49,605 nt of DNA from positions 1-49,605 of the forward strand of contig CAZQFZ010000005.1 in NCBI GenBank assembly GCA_964592635.1, read 5' to 3'. Position 1 is the stretch's first letter, and each line of letters opens with the position of its first letter. The position numbers and the translations under genes were made by a program. Source of the DNA: VMCP01 sp964592635 (GTDB taxonomy: Bacteria > Bacteroidota > Bacteroidia > NS11-12g > UBA955). Under the pieces are notes generated by a model. It worked only from the letters and a program-made list of their open reading frames with translations. It was not told where the DNA came from and did no database searches. Shown here in pieces: positions 17,671 to 25,120 of this stretch.

Positions 17671-18214
17671 TAGATAGGTTTTCAAATAGCCAAACATTGA
17701 GTTCATCATTGTTCCATTCCACATTTACATAGGATTGAGTGCTTCTAGAATCGATTGAAACACCAACATAATCTGGTTTTATCGGCAATTCGCGTTCATG
17801 TATTCGATCAACTAAAACCAACAATTCAATTTGCGAAGGCCTACCAAAACTCATTATAGCATCGATTGCTGAGCGAACGCTTCTACCCGTGTAAAGTACG
17901 TCATCTACAAGGATGATGGTTTTACCTTCAGTTGAAAAGTTTATTTTGGAAGGTTTTGGGATGTGAATGTTTCCCCGGCCAATGTCGTCTCTGAAAAAAG
18001 TATGATCCAATTCACCAAAAAATATGGATTGATTTGAAAGATCACAAATATGCTTATGGATAATTCTTGCAAGTTCAATGCCTCGAGGTTGTAAACCTAT
18101 GATTGCAAGATGGGAGTTGTTTTTGTGTTTTTCAACAATTTGTAGCGCAAATCGTTTTAAAATTGTTTGTCCTTTCAAAGGACTCATTAAAAGCTTCGAT
18201 TGATTACTTTTCAT
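17663..18214 (-). CDS. pyrR: PyrR: pyrimidine operon attenuation protein / uracil phosphoribosyltransferase
   Basis: 183 residues, the usual PyrR length. The PRPP-binding signature is IILVDDVLYTGRSVRSA and the N-terminal IGLQPRGIELA also fits. PyrR proteins bind pyr mRNA leaders and sense UMP, and they may have UPRTase activity. I see no obvious PyrR-binding leader here, because the gene is inside an overlapping operon: it starts 11 nt before the EVE gene ends and ends inside pyrB. Whether it regulates this operon or only salvages uracil is open. Confidence 0.93.
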   Translation of the reverse strand: MKSNQSKLLMSPLKGQTILKRFALQIVEKHKNNSHLAIIGLQPRGIELARIIHKHICDLSNQSIFFGELDHTFFRDDIGRGNIHIPKPSKINFSTEGKTIILVDDVLYTGRSVRSAIDAIMSFGRPSQIELLVLVDRIHERELPIKPDYVGVSIDSRSTQSYVNVEWNNDELNVWLFENLSND

Positions 18215-18614
18215 TCGCGAGTTCTAATATAATATTAAATTGATCCTTTGAAATATCGATTACGGACAATCGGGGTTGACGTATTAACCCCAAATTACTT
18301 AAACGAGAATCGCTTTTTAATTGCTCCAAAGATACAGGTTGAAAAAGTTTTTTTATGGGTTTCACATCCACTACCACCCAGTTTGGGTTGGGAGTTGTTG
18401 GGTCTTGATAAGATTCCTTTACCACTTCAGCGATTCCTACTACTTCTTTGCCCTCATTGGAATGATAAAACAAACACCAATCTCCTACTTTCATATTTCG
18501 TAGATTGTTTCTAGCTTGATAGTTTCTTACTCCATCCCAAAATGTAATTTGATCTTTTACGAATTGATCCCAACTATATTTGAATGGTTCAGACTTAATC
18601 AACCAGTAATTCAT
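18204..18614 (-). CDS. EVE-domain protein (possible modified-base reader)
   Basis: 136 residues from ATG 18614; a GTG at 18620 is an alternative. The sequence is a single EVE (PUA-like) domain: MNYWLIKSEPFKYSW at the start, then TFWDGVRNYQARNNLR, MKVGDWCLFYHSN and GIAEVVKESYQD, and a basic PIKKLF segment. EVE domains are thought to bind modified nucleobases in DNA or RNA and are often single-gene proteins of unknown cellular role. Here it leads the pyr operon and is divergent from an XRE/S24 regulator. A TACTTTG box at 18620-18626 sits 5 nt before the ATG. Confidence 0.88.
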   Translation of the reverse strand: MNYWLIKSEPFKYSWDQFVKDQITFWDGVRNYQARNNLRNMKVGDWCLFYHSNEGKEVVGIAEVVKESYQDPTTPNPNWVVVDVKPIKKLFQPVSLEQLKSDSRLSNLGLIRQPRLSVIDISKDQFNIILELANEK

Positions 18615-18619
18615 CTCCA

Positions 18620-18626
18620 CAAAGTA
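18620..18626 (-). promoter_or_regulatory. Promoter-like box abutting the EVE-pyr operon start
   Basis: Minus-strand TACTTTG, one base shorter than TAnnTTTG, 5 nt before ATG 18614. It would imply a leaderless message. Low certainty because the region is AT-rich. Confidence 0.25.
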
Positions 18627-18718
18627 CGTTTAATTCCATTAAATTTAAAACAATTTGCCTTTCATTTTTTGAAATATAAAAAATATATTGTTAATTTACA
18701 TGCCAAATAGTTGATAAG

Positions 18719-18725
18719 TAATTTG
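18719..18725 (+). promoter_or_regulatory. Promoter-like box abutting the XRE/S24 regulator start
   Basis: TAATTTG, one base shorter than the consensus, 5 nt before ATG 18731. The divergent intergenic region of about 115 nt would have to hold operators for both this gene and the EVE operon. Confidence 0.25.
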
Positions 18726-18730
18726 ACATT

Positions 18731-19549
18731 ATGTTTCTCAAGGAAAATTTAAAGTTATTGCGCAAGCGCAAAAAAAGAAGTCAGGAAGAAGTTGCAGGAC
18801 TTTTGAATATTACTCGTTCAGCTTACAACAGTTACGAAAACGGGGTTGCAGAACCGGGCTTAACGATATTACTAAAACTGTCGGATTTTTTTCAAATCAA
18901 TATAGATAAATTGGTTCGATTGGATTTATCAAAGTTGCCTGAAAGTAAGTTGTTGGAGTTGGATAAAGGATTTGATGTTGATTTATCTGGGGGTAAGATT
19001 CGGATTTTAGCAACCACTGTTAATTCTGAAAATGTAGATAATATCGAGTTGGTTCCCGTAAAAGCAAAAGCCGGATATACATCGGGATATGCTGATCCTA
19101 GTTACATTAAAGTACTCCCAGCATTTAATTTGCCGTTTTTATCTCCCAACAAAAAATATAGAACATTTCCTATTTCTGGTGATAGTATGCCTCCGGTAGT
19201 TGATGGTGCATTCGTAACCGGCGAATATTTACAAGATTGGAATCATGTTAAAAATGGTCATCCATATATAATAGTTACTCAAGACGAAGGTATAGTATTC
19301 AAAATTCTTTACAACAGAATTGAAGAGGATGGCAGTTTTCTTCTTTGCAGCACAAATACTGCGTACAGTCCTTATTCTGTAAAAGTTCAAGATATTTTGG
19401 AAATTTGGAAATTCGTAAATTATATCAATCCCAAATTTGAAGAGCCCACTTCTCCCAAAACAGACGAAATAGGTCCTGCATTACGAGTAATTCAAAGGGA
19501 AATAGGCATGATTAAAGACAAAGTGAAAAATATTGAGGACAAAATTTAA
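18731..19549 (+). CDS. XRE-family transcription factor with S24 (LexA/CI-type) peptidase domain
   Basis: 272 residues. An N-terminal Xre helix-turn-helix (about 5-62: RSQEEVAGLLNITRSAYNSYENG) is joined to a LexA-like S24 domain. The predicted self-cleavage bond is Ala114-Gly115 in KAKAGYTSGY. The catalytic pair is Ser152 in PISGDSMPP and Lys191 in GIVFKILYNR. A short charged coiled-coil tail (about 245-272) may add oligomerisation. I infer a DNA-binding regulator that could be inactivated by RecA-type stress signals, but no phage genes are nearby. It is divergent from the EVE-pyrR-pyrB operon. Confidence 0.88.
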   Translation: MFLKENLKLLRKRKKRSQEEVAGLLNITRSAYNSYENGVAEPGLTILLKLSDFFQINIDKLVRLDLSKLPESKLLELDKGFDVDLSGGKIRILATTVNSENVDNIELVPVKAKAGYTSGYADPSYIKVLPAFNLPFLSPNKKYRTFPISGDSMPPVVDGAFVTGEYLQDWNHVKNGHPYIIVTQDEGIVFKILYNRIEEDGSFLLCSTNTAYSPYSVKVQDILEIWKFVNYINPKFEEPTSPKTDEIGPALRVIQREIGMIKDKVKNIEDKI

Positions 19550-19576
19550 TACTTGAGTAATTTTTTCCTGAACAAA

Positions 19577-19608
19577 TTGAATTTGTGAAATATCTCTTAT
19601 TATCTTCG
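19577..19608 (+). promoter_or_regulatory. Candidate promoter of pdhA
   Basis: TTG at 19577-19579 and TATCTTCG at 19601-19608 are separated by 21 nt. The box differs from TAnnTTTG at one position. The ATG of pdhA follows 20 nt later. Confidence 0.45.
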
Positions 19609-19628
19609 CGATCCCAATCAACAACTAT

Positions 19629-20615
19629 ATGAAATTTAACAAAGAAACCTATTTAAATTGGTACAAAACCATGATGTTGGTTCGTCGTTTTGAAGAAAAA
19701 TCGGCGCAATTGTACGGTCAACAAAAGATAAAGGGTTTTTGTCATTTATATATCGGACAAGAAGCTTTGGTAGCAGGAATGATGTCTGCTATCACACCAG
19801 ATGATAAAGTAATAACTGCCTACAGAGACCATGGTCATGCATTGGCAATGGGCGTGAGTGCAAATGCTGTAATGGCCGAATTATATGGTAAGGCAACAGG
19901 TTGTTCTGGTGGAAAAGGAGGAAGTATGCACATGTTTTCAAAAGAGAAAAACTTTTTTGGAGGACATGGAATTGTTGGGGCTCAAATACCTTTGGGAGCT
20001 GGAATGGGGTTTGCTGAGCAGTACTTGGGAACTAAAAATGTAAGTGTATGTTTTTTTGGGGATGGAGCGGCACGCCAAGGAGCTTTGCATGAAACATTTA
20101 ACATGGCCATGTTGTGGAAGTTACCCGTGATATTTATATGTGAGAATAATGAATATGCTATGGGAACTAGTGTGCAGCGTACAACGAATTTGCTGGATAT
20201 TTATAAGATTGGATCGGCATATGACATGCCAAGTTTTCAAATTGATGGAATGAAATGTGAAACTGTGCATGAGGCCATAGCTGAAGCTTGCGAAAGAGCT
20301 CGTCGTGGTGATGGTCCTACATTCTTAGAAATCAAAACTTATCGTTACCGTGGTCATAGCATGAGCGATCCTGCTAGCTATAGAACCAAAGAGGAATTGG
20401 CGGCCTATAAAGAAAAAGATCCAATTGAAACAACAAAATCAACCATTATTTCAAAAAAATATGCTACTGAAGCAGAGTTAGATGCTATCGAAGAAAAAAT
20501 CATCGAAGAGGTAAATGAGAGCGTTGTTTTCGCTGAAAATTCTCCTTTTCCAGATGCTTCTGAGCTGTTTAAAGATGTTTATGTTGAAGACGATTATCCA
20601 TACATTATGGATTAA
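19629..20615 (+). CDS. pdhA: Pyruvate dehydrogenase E1 component, alpha subunit
   Basis: Thiamine-diphosphate enzyme subunit that decarboxylates pyruvate as part of the pyruvate dehydrogenase complex. 328 residues. The ThDP/Mg motif is GDGAARQGALHETFNMAMLWKLPVIFICENN, beginning GDG and ending NN. The phosphorylation-loop-like region YRYRGHSMSDPA and the N-terminal RRFEEKSAQLYGQQKIKGFCHLYIGQEA are typical. The beta subunit and E2 do not follow: the next genes encode a TPR protein and ribH, so the rest of the complex lies elsewhere. A branched-chain E1 alpha is a less likely alternative. Confidence 0.93.
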   Translation: MKFNKETYLNWYKTMMLVRRFEEKSAQLYGQQKIKGFCHLYIGQEALVAGMMSAITPDDKVITAYRDHGHALAMGVSANAVMAELYGKATGCSGGKGGSMHMFSKEKNFFGGHGIVGAQIPLGAGMGFAEQYLGTKNVSVCFFGDGAARQGALHETFNMAMLWKLPVIFICENNEYAMGTSVQRTTNLLDIYKIGSAYDMPSFQIDGMKCETVHEAIAEACERARRGDGPTFLEIKTYRYRGHSMSDPASYRTKEELAAYKEKDPIETTKSTIISKKYATEAELDAIEEKIIEEVNESVVFAENSPFPDASELFKDVYVEDDYPYIMD

Positions 20616-20650
20616 TTATAATCCACTACACAGATTCATATAAAAAGTAC

Positions 20651-20679
20651 TTGTAAAAAAAACTTATTTCGTATATTCG
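20651..20679 (+). promoter_or_regulatory. Candidate promoter of the TPR gene
   Basis: TTG at 20651-20653, an 18-nt spacer and TATATTCG at 20672-20679. Spacing is ideal for the Bacteroidota primary sigma factor and the box is one change from TAnnTTTG. The ATG at 20692 follows within 13 nt. Confidence 0.5.
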
Positions 20680-20691
20680 CCCGCTGAAAAC

Positions 20692-21369
20692 ATGGACATT
20701 AAAGAAAATTGGCTATCGGTTAGAAACAGTGTTTCGTCATTTTATTTAGGAAATAGAAAAGTAATCAACATTTCGTTGGTGAGTTTAATATTATTGGTTT
20801 CTGGTACTTTGTACTTCAAACTAAGTTTTTTGCCTTCCCAAGAGAAGAAGGCGGGACAAAAGCTCGCTCCGTTATATTATTACTTCAAAAACGATTCAAC
20901 CCAAGTGATTATCAAGGGTAGCAAGTCATTGAAATTGTCTTCTGCTACTGAAATTGCAGATGATTATTGGTACACCAAAAAAGGAAAAGAAGCTGCTTTG
21001 ATGGCATCGATTGCATTAATGAAGGAGAAAAAACACAAAGAAGCTCTTAAATATTTGGATAAAACGGATGCAAGAGATGAAGTTTTAAATGCCTCTATTT
21101 TGGGTATGAAAGCGGTGTGCGAGTCTGAGTTAGGCAATACTGTTGATGCAGCAAAAATGTTTGAGAGAGCTTCAGGTGTAGCTGAAAATGATTTCAGTGC
21201 AATGTATTTGAAAAAGGCTGGTGTTCATTATGAAATGGCAAATGAATACAAGGATGCTCTTCGTTGTTATAATATCATTGCTGATAAATATTCTACTTCT
21301 TCAGAAGGTTCCGATATAGACAAATACGTCTATAAAATGAAAGCTAAATTGGGAGAATTGAATCCCTAA
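20692..21369 (+). CDS. Membrane-anchored tetratricopeptide-repeat protein (YfgM-like)
   Basis: 225 residues: a short cytosolic N-terminus, one transmembrane helix (INISLVSLILLVSGTLYFKL, about 25-45), then helical repeats. The pattern fits TPR units, for example KEAALMASIALMKEKKHKEALKYLDK and ALRCYNIIADKYSTSSEG. The topology and length resemble YfgM-type periplasmic TPR proteins that help chaperone exported proteins, but this role is not shown here. It is 6-15 nt from ribH, so the two are probably co-transcribed. No catalytic motif is seen. Confidence 0.75.
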   Translation: MDIKENWLSVRNSVSSFYLGNRKVINISLVSLILLVSGTLYFKLSFLPSQEKKAGQKLAPLYYYFKNDSTQVIIKGSKSLKLSSATEIADDYWYTKKGKEAALMASIALMKEKKHKEALKYLDKTDARDEVLNASILGMKAVCESELGNTVDAAKMFERASGVAENDFSAMYLKKAGVHYEMANEYKDALRCYNIIADKYSTSSEGSDIDKYVYKMKAKLGELNP

Positions 21370-21384
21370 AATAAATTGTGGATA

Positions 21385-21876
21385 GTGTCAACGGCGAGTA
21401 TATCTTTTGATTTTTCCCAAAGTTTTAACGATATTGAATCATTAAAAGTGGGAATCGCATGGGCGATTTGGAATGAGCACATTACGAGTAAATTGTTGGA
21501 TGGTGCAAAGTCGGAATTACTTAGATGGGGTGTTCAAGAAAAGAATTTGGTTATCTTGCCGGTACCAGGTGCTTTCGAGCTTCCTTGGGGTGCTCAAAAA
21601 TTATTCAAGGATGCGTTGGTTGATGTGGTTATAACATTAGGTTGTGTAATTAAAGGTGATACTCCACATTTTGATTATGTGTGCAGTGGAGCTACATCAG
21701 GTGTCATGCAAGTAGGATTGACCTACGATAAACCGTGTGTGTTTGGATTGATCACTACATTGAATGAAGATCAAGCATTAGATCGTGTTGGTGGAAAAAA
21801 CGGTCACAAGGGTGTAGAAGCTGCACAAACCGCTATATTTCAATATGTAAATGCACTAAAATTGGTGAGAATCTAA
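21385..21876 (+). CDS. ribH: 6,7-dimethyl-8-ribityllumazine synthase
   Basis: Condenses 5-amino-6-ribitylaminouracil with dihydroxybutanone phosphate, the penultimate step of riboflavin synthesis. The enzyme normally forms an icosahedral shell. About 163 residues from GTG 21385. A TTG at 21376 is an alternative start, and no ATG is available. Conserved blocks are VPGAFELPWGAQKL, VVITLGCVIKGDTPHFDYV and the C-terminal TTLNEDQALDRVGGKNGHKGVEAA. The position directly behind a TPR gene is common in Bacteroidota. Riboflavin serves the FMN of NuoF. Confidence 0.94.
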   Translation: MSTASISFDFSQSFNDIESLKVGIAWAIWNEHITSKLLDGAKSELLRWGVQEKNLVILPVPGAFELPWGAQKLFKDALVDVVITLGCVIKGDTPHFDYVCSGATSGVMQVGLTYDKPCVFGLITTLNEDQALDRVGGKNGHKGVEAAQTAIFQYVNALKLVRI

Positions 21877-21902
21877 TTGTAACTGCGATCACTCAGTTAT
21901 AA
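21877..21902 (+). terminator. Hairpin directly after the ribH stop codon
   Basis: A 9-bp stem with one G-T pair (21877-21885 with 21894-21902) closes an 8-nt loop and begins right after the ribH stop. There is no T run behind it, so it could be a weak terminator or an mRNA 3'-end stabiliser. Confidence 0.4.
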
Positions 21903-21977
21903 CAAGAATTATTGTTTCAATCTGAATACAAAAATATTTCCTACAAAAAAATCTTTAACAAGTAAACTATTACTCAT

Positions 21978-23777
21978 ATGAACCCCATTGCTGAAAATTA
22001 CAACGAGCAACTGAATGAAGTGGAAAAATTGATTCATCTTCACGACGAAGAAACGTCAAGAAAAGATCTTTATAGTAAGCTCAGCAAGGAAGAAATTATT
22101 GCCGAGGCAGAATCATTGATTCAAACTGCAGATGTTAAAACTGCATTTAGCAATCTAAACGCGTTAAAGGAACAATTCGAACGAATTAGTGTTGCTGAAA
22201 GACCTGCTCAACTTCAACAATGGGTAAATGACGGTAACGAAGCCAAGGATTTTGTACCTGCATCCGACGCTTTAAAAGTGCGACTTTTAGAAATTTTCAA
22301 TGAGTTCAAAAAGTTAAGAGAGGAAGAGCGTAAACGTGCAGAAGAAGAGAAATTAGCGAATTTGAGGGCAAAGCAAAGTATTTTGGAAAAAATCAAATCG
22401 TTAGTAGATAACGAAGAGACAGATAATTCGTTGCAGGAATTACGTAATTTAATGCGTGAATGGCGCGAAATACGATCAGTTCCAAAAGAATATCAAGAAG
22501 AGTTGTCTGCTCAATATAAAGCTTTGGTTGATCGATTTTATGATAATTTAAGTAAATTCAATGAATTGAAAGATTTGGATCGTGAGAAAAATCTCCAATA
22601 CAAGATCGATCTTATAAAACGAGTGGAGCAGTTAAAGGAAGAGAAAAACATAAGAAAAGTACTCGTTTCACTGAATAAGCTCCACGAAGACTGGAAAAAT
22701 ACAGGTCCGGTTCAGAAAGAACATTCCGAAGATATTTGGAATCGTTTTAAAATGGTAAGTAATGAAATTATGGAAACTGTTAGAGCTCATCGTGCTGCAC
22801 AAGATGAGAAGCGACAACAGAATTTAGAGAACAAAACGCTATTGATTAATAAATCTGAAGCCTTAATTGCTGTTTTACCGAGCAACGGTAAAGAATGGCA
22901 GAATGCTGCTCAAGAACTTGATTTATTATTCGAAGAATGGAAAAAAATTGGTCCCGTTCCTTCTGAAAAGAATGAAGAAATTTGGGAACGATTTCAATCC
23001 ATTCGAAATACATTTTTCACTGAGAGAAAACAGTTTTTCAAAGGTTTGAATGCTCACAAGCAAGCCAATTTGGATTTGAAAATAAAGCTATGTGAGCGCG
23101 CTGAGAAATTGAAAGATTCCAGCGAATATAATGCAACGAGTGCTGCATTGCTTCAGTTGCAAGAAGAATGGAAAAAAATTGGTCCTGTTCCCGAAGAGCA
23201 AAATGAAAAAATTTGGAAGCGATTTAGAGAATCTTTTGACTTTTTCTTTGAAAGAAAAAAAGCTTGGATGGATGAACGCAAACAAAGTGAATCGGGTGCG
23301 GTTTTGGCAAAAGAAGAAATTTTAAAGGAATTGGAAACTCTTTCAACAGCTGAAAATAAGTCATTTACTTTTAATGATTTGAAAGCACTTCAGCAACGGT
23401 GGAACCAATCTGGATTTGTTTCTGGTAAAAAATTCCATTCTTTAAATAATCGTTATCAAAAATTGATTGATCCTATGTTTCAATCTCTTCGCGACATGAA
23501 TAATGCTGAACGTGAGAAAACCGTTAGAAGTTATGTTGCTGGTTTGACTGAGTCGGCTGATGGAAAACAACGCTTGATAAGTGAAGAAAGAAAATTAAGG
23601 GATACCATATCTAAAATTCAAGATGAGCTTGCCACAATTGAAAATAACAAAGGTTTCTTTAGTAATTCAAAAAATGCAAGTGCTGTTTTAAAGCAATTTG
23701 ATGAAAAAGTAAAGAAATTAAGTGAGCAATTGGAAAGATTGAAAAAAGAACTTGCCATTATTCGTCAAGCTAAATAG
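21978..23777 (+). CDS. DUF349 repeat protein (coiled-coil)
   Basis: 599 residues, highly charged, almost entirely helical. It carries five DUF349-type modules, each centred on a Trp and a Pro-containing turn: MREWREIRSVPKEYQ, DWKNTGPVQKEHSEDIW, EWKKIGPVPSEKNEEIW, EWKKIGPVPEEQNEKIW and RWNQSGFVSGKKF. The repeat period is about 77-83 residues. Two of the modules are almost identical over more than 20 bases at DNA level (near 22932 and 23163), which shows a recent internal duplication. The C-terminus is a coiled coil. No enzymatic motif is seen. The family is common in Bacteroidota and its role is unknown. Confidence 0.85.
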   Translation: MNPIAENYNEQLNEVEKLIHLHDEETSRKDLYSKLSKEEIIAEAESLIQTADVKTAFSNLNALKEQFERISVAERPAQLQQWVNDGNEAKDFVPASDALKVRLLEIFNEFKKLREEERKRAEEEKLANLRAKQSILEKIKSLVDNEETDNSLQELRNLMREWREIRSVPKEYQEELSAQYKALVDRFYDNLSKFNELKDLDREKNLQYKIDLIKRVEQLKEEKNIRKVLVSLNKLHEDWKNTGPVQKEHSEDIWNRFKMVSNEIMETVRAHRAAQDEKRQQNLENKTLLINKSEALIAVLPSNGKEWQNAAQELDLLFEEWKKIGPVPSEKNEEIWERFQSIRNTFFTERKQFFKGLNAHKQANLDLKIKLCERAEKLKDSSEYNATSAALLQLQEEWKKIGPVPEEQNEKIWKRFRESFDFFFERKKAWMDERKQSESGAVLAKEEILKELETLSTAENKSFTFNDLKALQQRWNQSGFVSGKKFHSLNNRYQKLIDPMFQSLRDMNNAEREKTVRSYVAGLTESADGKQRLISEERKLRDTISKIQDELATIENNKGFFSNSKNASAVLKQFDEKVKKLSEQLERLKKELAIIRQAK

Positions 23778-23786
23778 CATTTTTTG

Positions 23787-24518
23787 ATGCTGGAAAAATT
23801 GGGTAAATGTTTGGATCGTGTTGGATATTTCGTCTATTCCACGAACAGACATGGAATCCACTCCCCGTTTGTCTATAATTTTGCCGATTTAGTACTGTAC
23901 AATAACGGCGATAGTATTGTTGAATCAATTGAATACCAACGTACTCTAATGATTCAAAGTAAAGGTAAAATTCAAAAATTATCGATTTCATACTTTGTAG
24001 ATAACTATACTCTTTCTTCTAAATATTGTCGTTTATTAAATAGGATTTTAATACATTATTCAGTAAGTAATATCAGAGAGTTTGGTTGGTGTTCTGGTAT
24101 TGAAACAAATTATATTCTGAACTCATTTTTACAGGATAATCGTCCACTATCTTATCAGTATTATAACAGTGAAGTGAATCGAGTGAAAGAACAGTGCAAT
24201 AAAGATTATTGGGATAATCATGAATTGTCGAATCTTGAAATCAAAAATCATGTTTTAAATACACCTACCCTGTATTTGTTTCATTGGAGTATTTTTGATG
24301 AAAAGGAATTTTGGGTTCAATTTGATAAAATTGAACCGTTCTTAAACAATGATGATATAATTGTTGTCAATGGTTTGAGAAACACGTCTAAACACCAAAT
24401 AAACTTCTTGCGTATGAAAAACATTCCCAAACTTACCGTTAGTATCGATTTATTTGACATGGGCATATTTTTTTTAAGACAAGAACAACCCAAACAAGAA
24501 TTTATTTTGAGATTTTAA
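23787..24518 (+). CDS. Methyltransferase-like protein with degenerate SAM-binding motif
   Basis: 243 residues. The N-terminal RHGIHSPFVYNFADLVL and the C-terminal KLTVSIDLFDMGIFFLRQEQPKQEFILRF match a Bacteroidota class I SAM-dependent (O-)methyltransferase-like family. In relatives the segment after the helical N-terminus contains a Gly-rich GTxxG motif. Here the corresponding stretch is EFGWCSGIETNYIL. The usual Asp-rich core is also poor: FLNNDDIIVVNGL replaces the typical metal/SAM loop. The protein may bind something other than SAM, or be inactive. The start is ATG 23787, 9 nt after the DUF349 gene. Confidence 0.65.
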   Translation: MLEKLGKCLDRVGYFVYSTNRHGIHSPFVYNFADLVLYNNGDSIVESIEYQRTLMIQSKGKIQKLSISYFVDNYTLSSKYCRLLNRILIHYSVSNIREFGWCSGIETNYILNSFLQDNRPLSYQYYNSEVNRVKEQCNKDYWDNHELSNLEIKNHVLNTPTLYLFHWSIFDEKEFWVQFDKIEPFLNNDDIIVVNGLRNTSKHQINFLRMKNIPKLTVSIDLFDMGIFFLRQEQPKQEFILRF

Positions 24519-24627
24519 CTAAATTTAGTTGGTAATCGGTGAAGATGTTAATTGAATATAACATTGGAAATTAATGGATCTTGATATTTCGAATTTAATG
24601 AAAGTTAATGCGTGGATTTATTGAAGA

Positions 24628-24635
24628 TAATTTTG
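24628..24635 (+). promoter_or_regulatory. Candidate -7 box upstream of the thioesterase gene
   Basis: TAATTTTG, an exact TAnnTTTG match, 62 nt before ATG 24698. No -33 TTG at standard spacing. Confidence 0.3.
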
Positions 24636-24697
24636 CCAAAGGCTTAAATACTATTGAGTGAAATGGAATTGAATTAGCTAAAAAATACTATATAATA

Positions 24698-25090
24698 ATG
24701 ATTTACGAACATTTTATCCGAGTTCGATACGCAGAATGCGATCGTATGGGATTTGTACATCACTCAAATTATGCGATGTATTTAGAGGAAGCAAGGACAG
24801 AAATCCTGAGAGATAAGGGTATTACCTATAAAGACATGGAAGACGAGGGAATAATTATGCCTGTTCGGTCCATGTCGTTTGAGTTTATTAAAGCCGCACT
24901 CTACGACGATCTTTTGAAAATAACGGTTGAAATTGTTGGAGAGCCCAATGTGAGATGTGATTTTAGATACAAAATTTACAACGAAAACAATATTCATTTA
25001 GCCAATGCAACAACGGAAATGTTCTTTGTGAATAAATCAACTATGCGGCCAATGCGGTTGCCAGAAAAATTTTTAAAATCGTTTCAATAA
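24698..25090 (+). CDS. Acyl-CoA thioesterase, hot-dog fold (YbgC/FadM type)
   Basis: 130 residues, the standard length of a single hot-dog domain. The active-site region RVRYAECDRMGFVHHSNYAMYLEEART holds the conserved Asp and the following helix, and PVRSMSFEFIKAALYDDLLKI is the next strand set. Family members hydrolyse short- to medium-chain or aromatic acyl-CoA. The natural substrate cannot be read from the sequence. It is 30 nt upstream of a BrkB-family gene and is likely co-transcribed with it. Confidence 0.88.
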   Translation: MIYEHFIRVRYAECDRMGFVHHSNYAMYLEEARTEILRDKGITYKDMEDEGIIMPVRSMSFEFIKAALYDDLLKITVEIVGEPNVRCDFRYKIYNENNIHLANATTEMFFVNKSTMRPMRLPEKFLKSFQ

Positions 25091-25120
25091 CTCCCCTATT
25101 TTTGAATAAAATCCCCAAAC

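Noticed and set aside
24517..24530. Palindrome AACTAAATTTAGTT at the end of the methyltransferase-like gene
   Set aside because: No loop and A/T rich; overlaps the stop codon. Could be chance.
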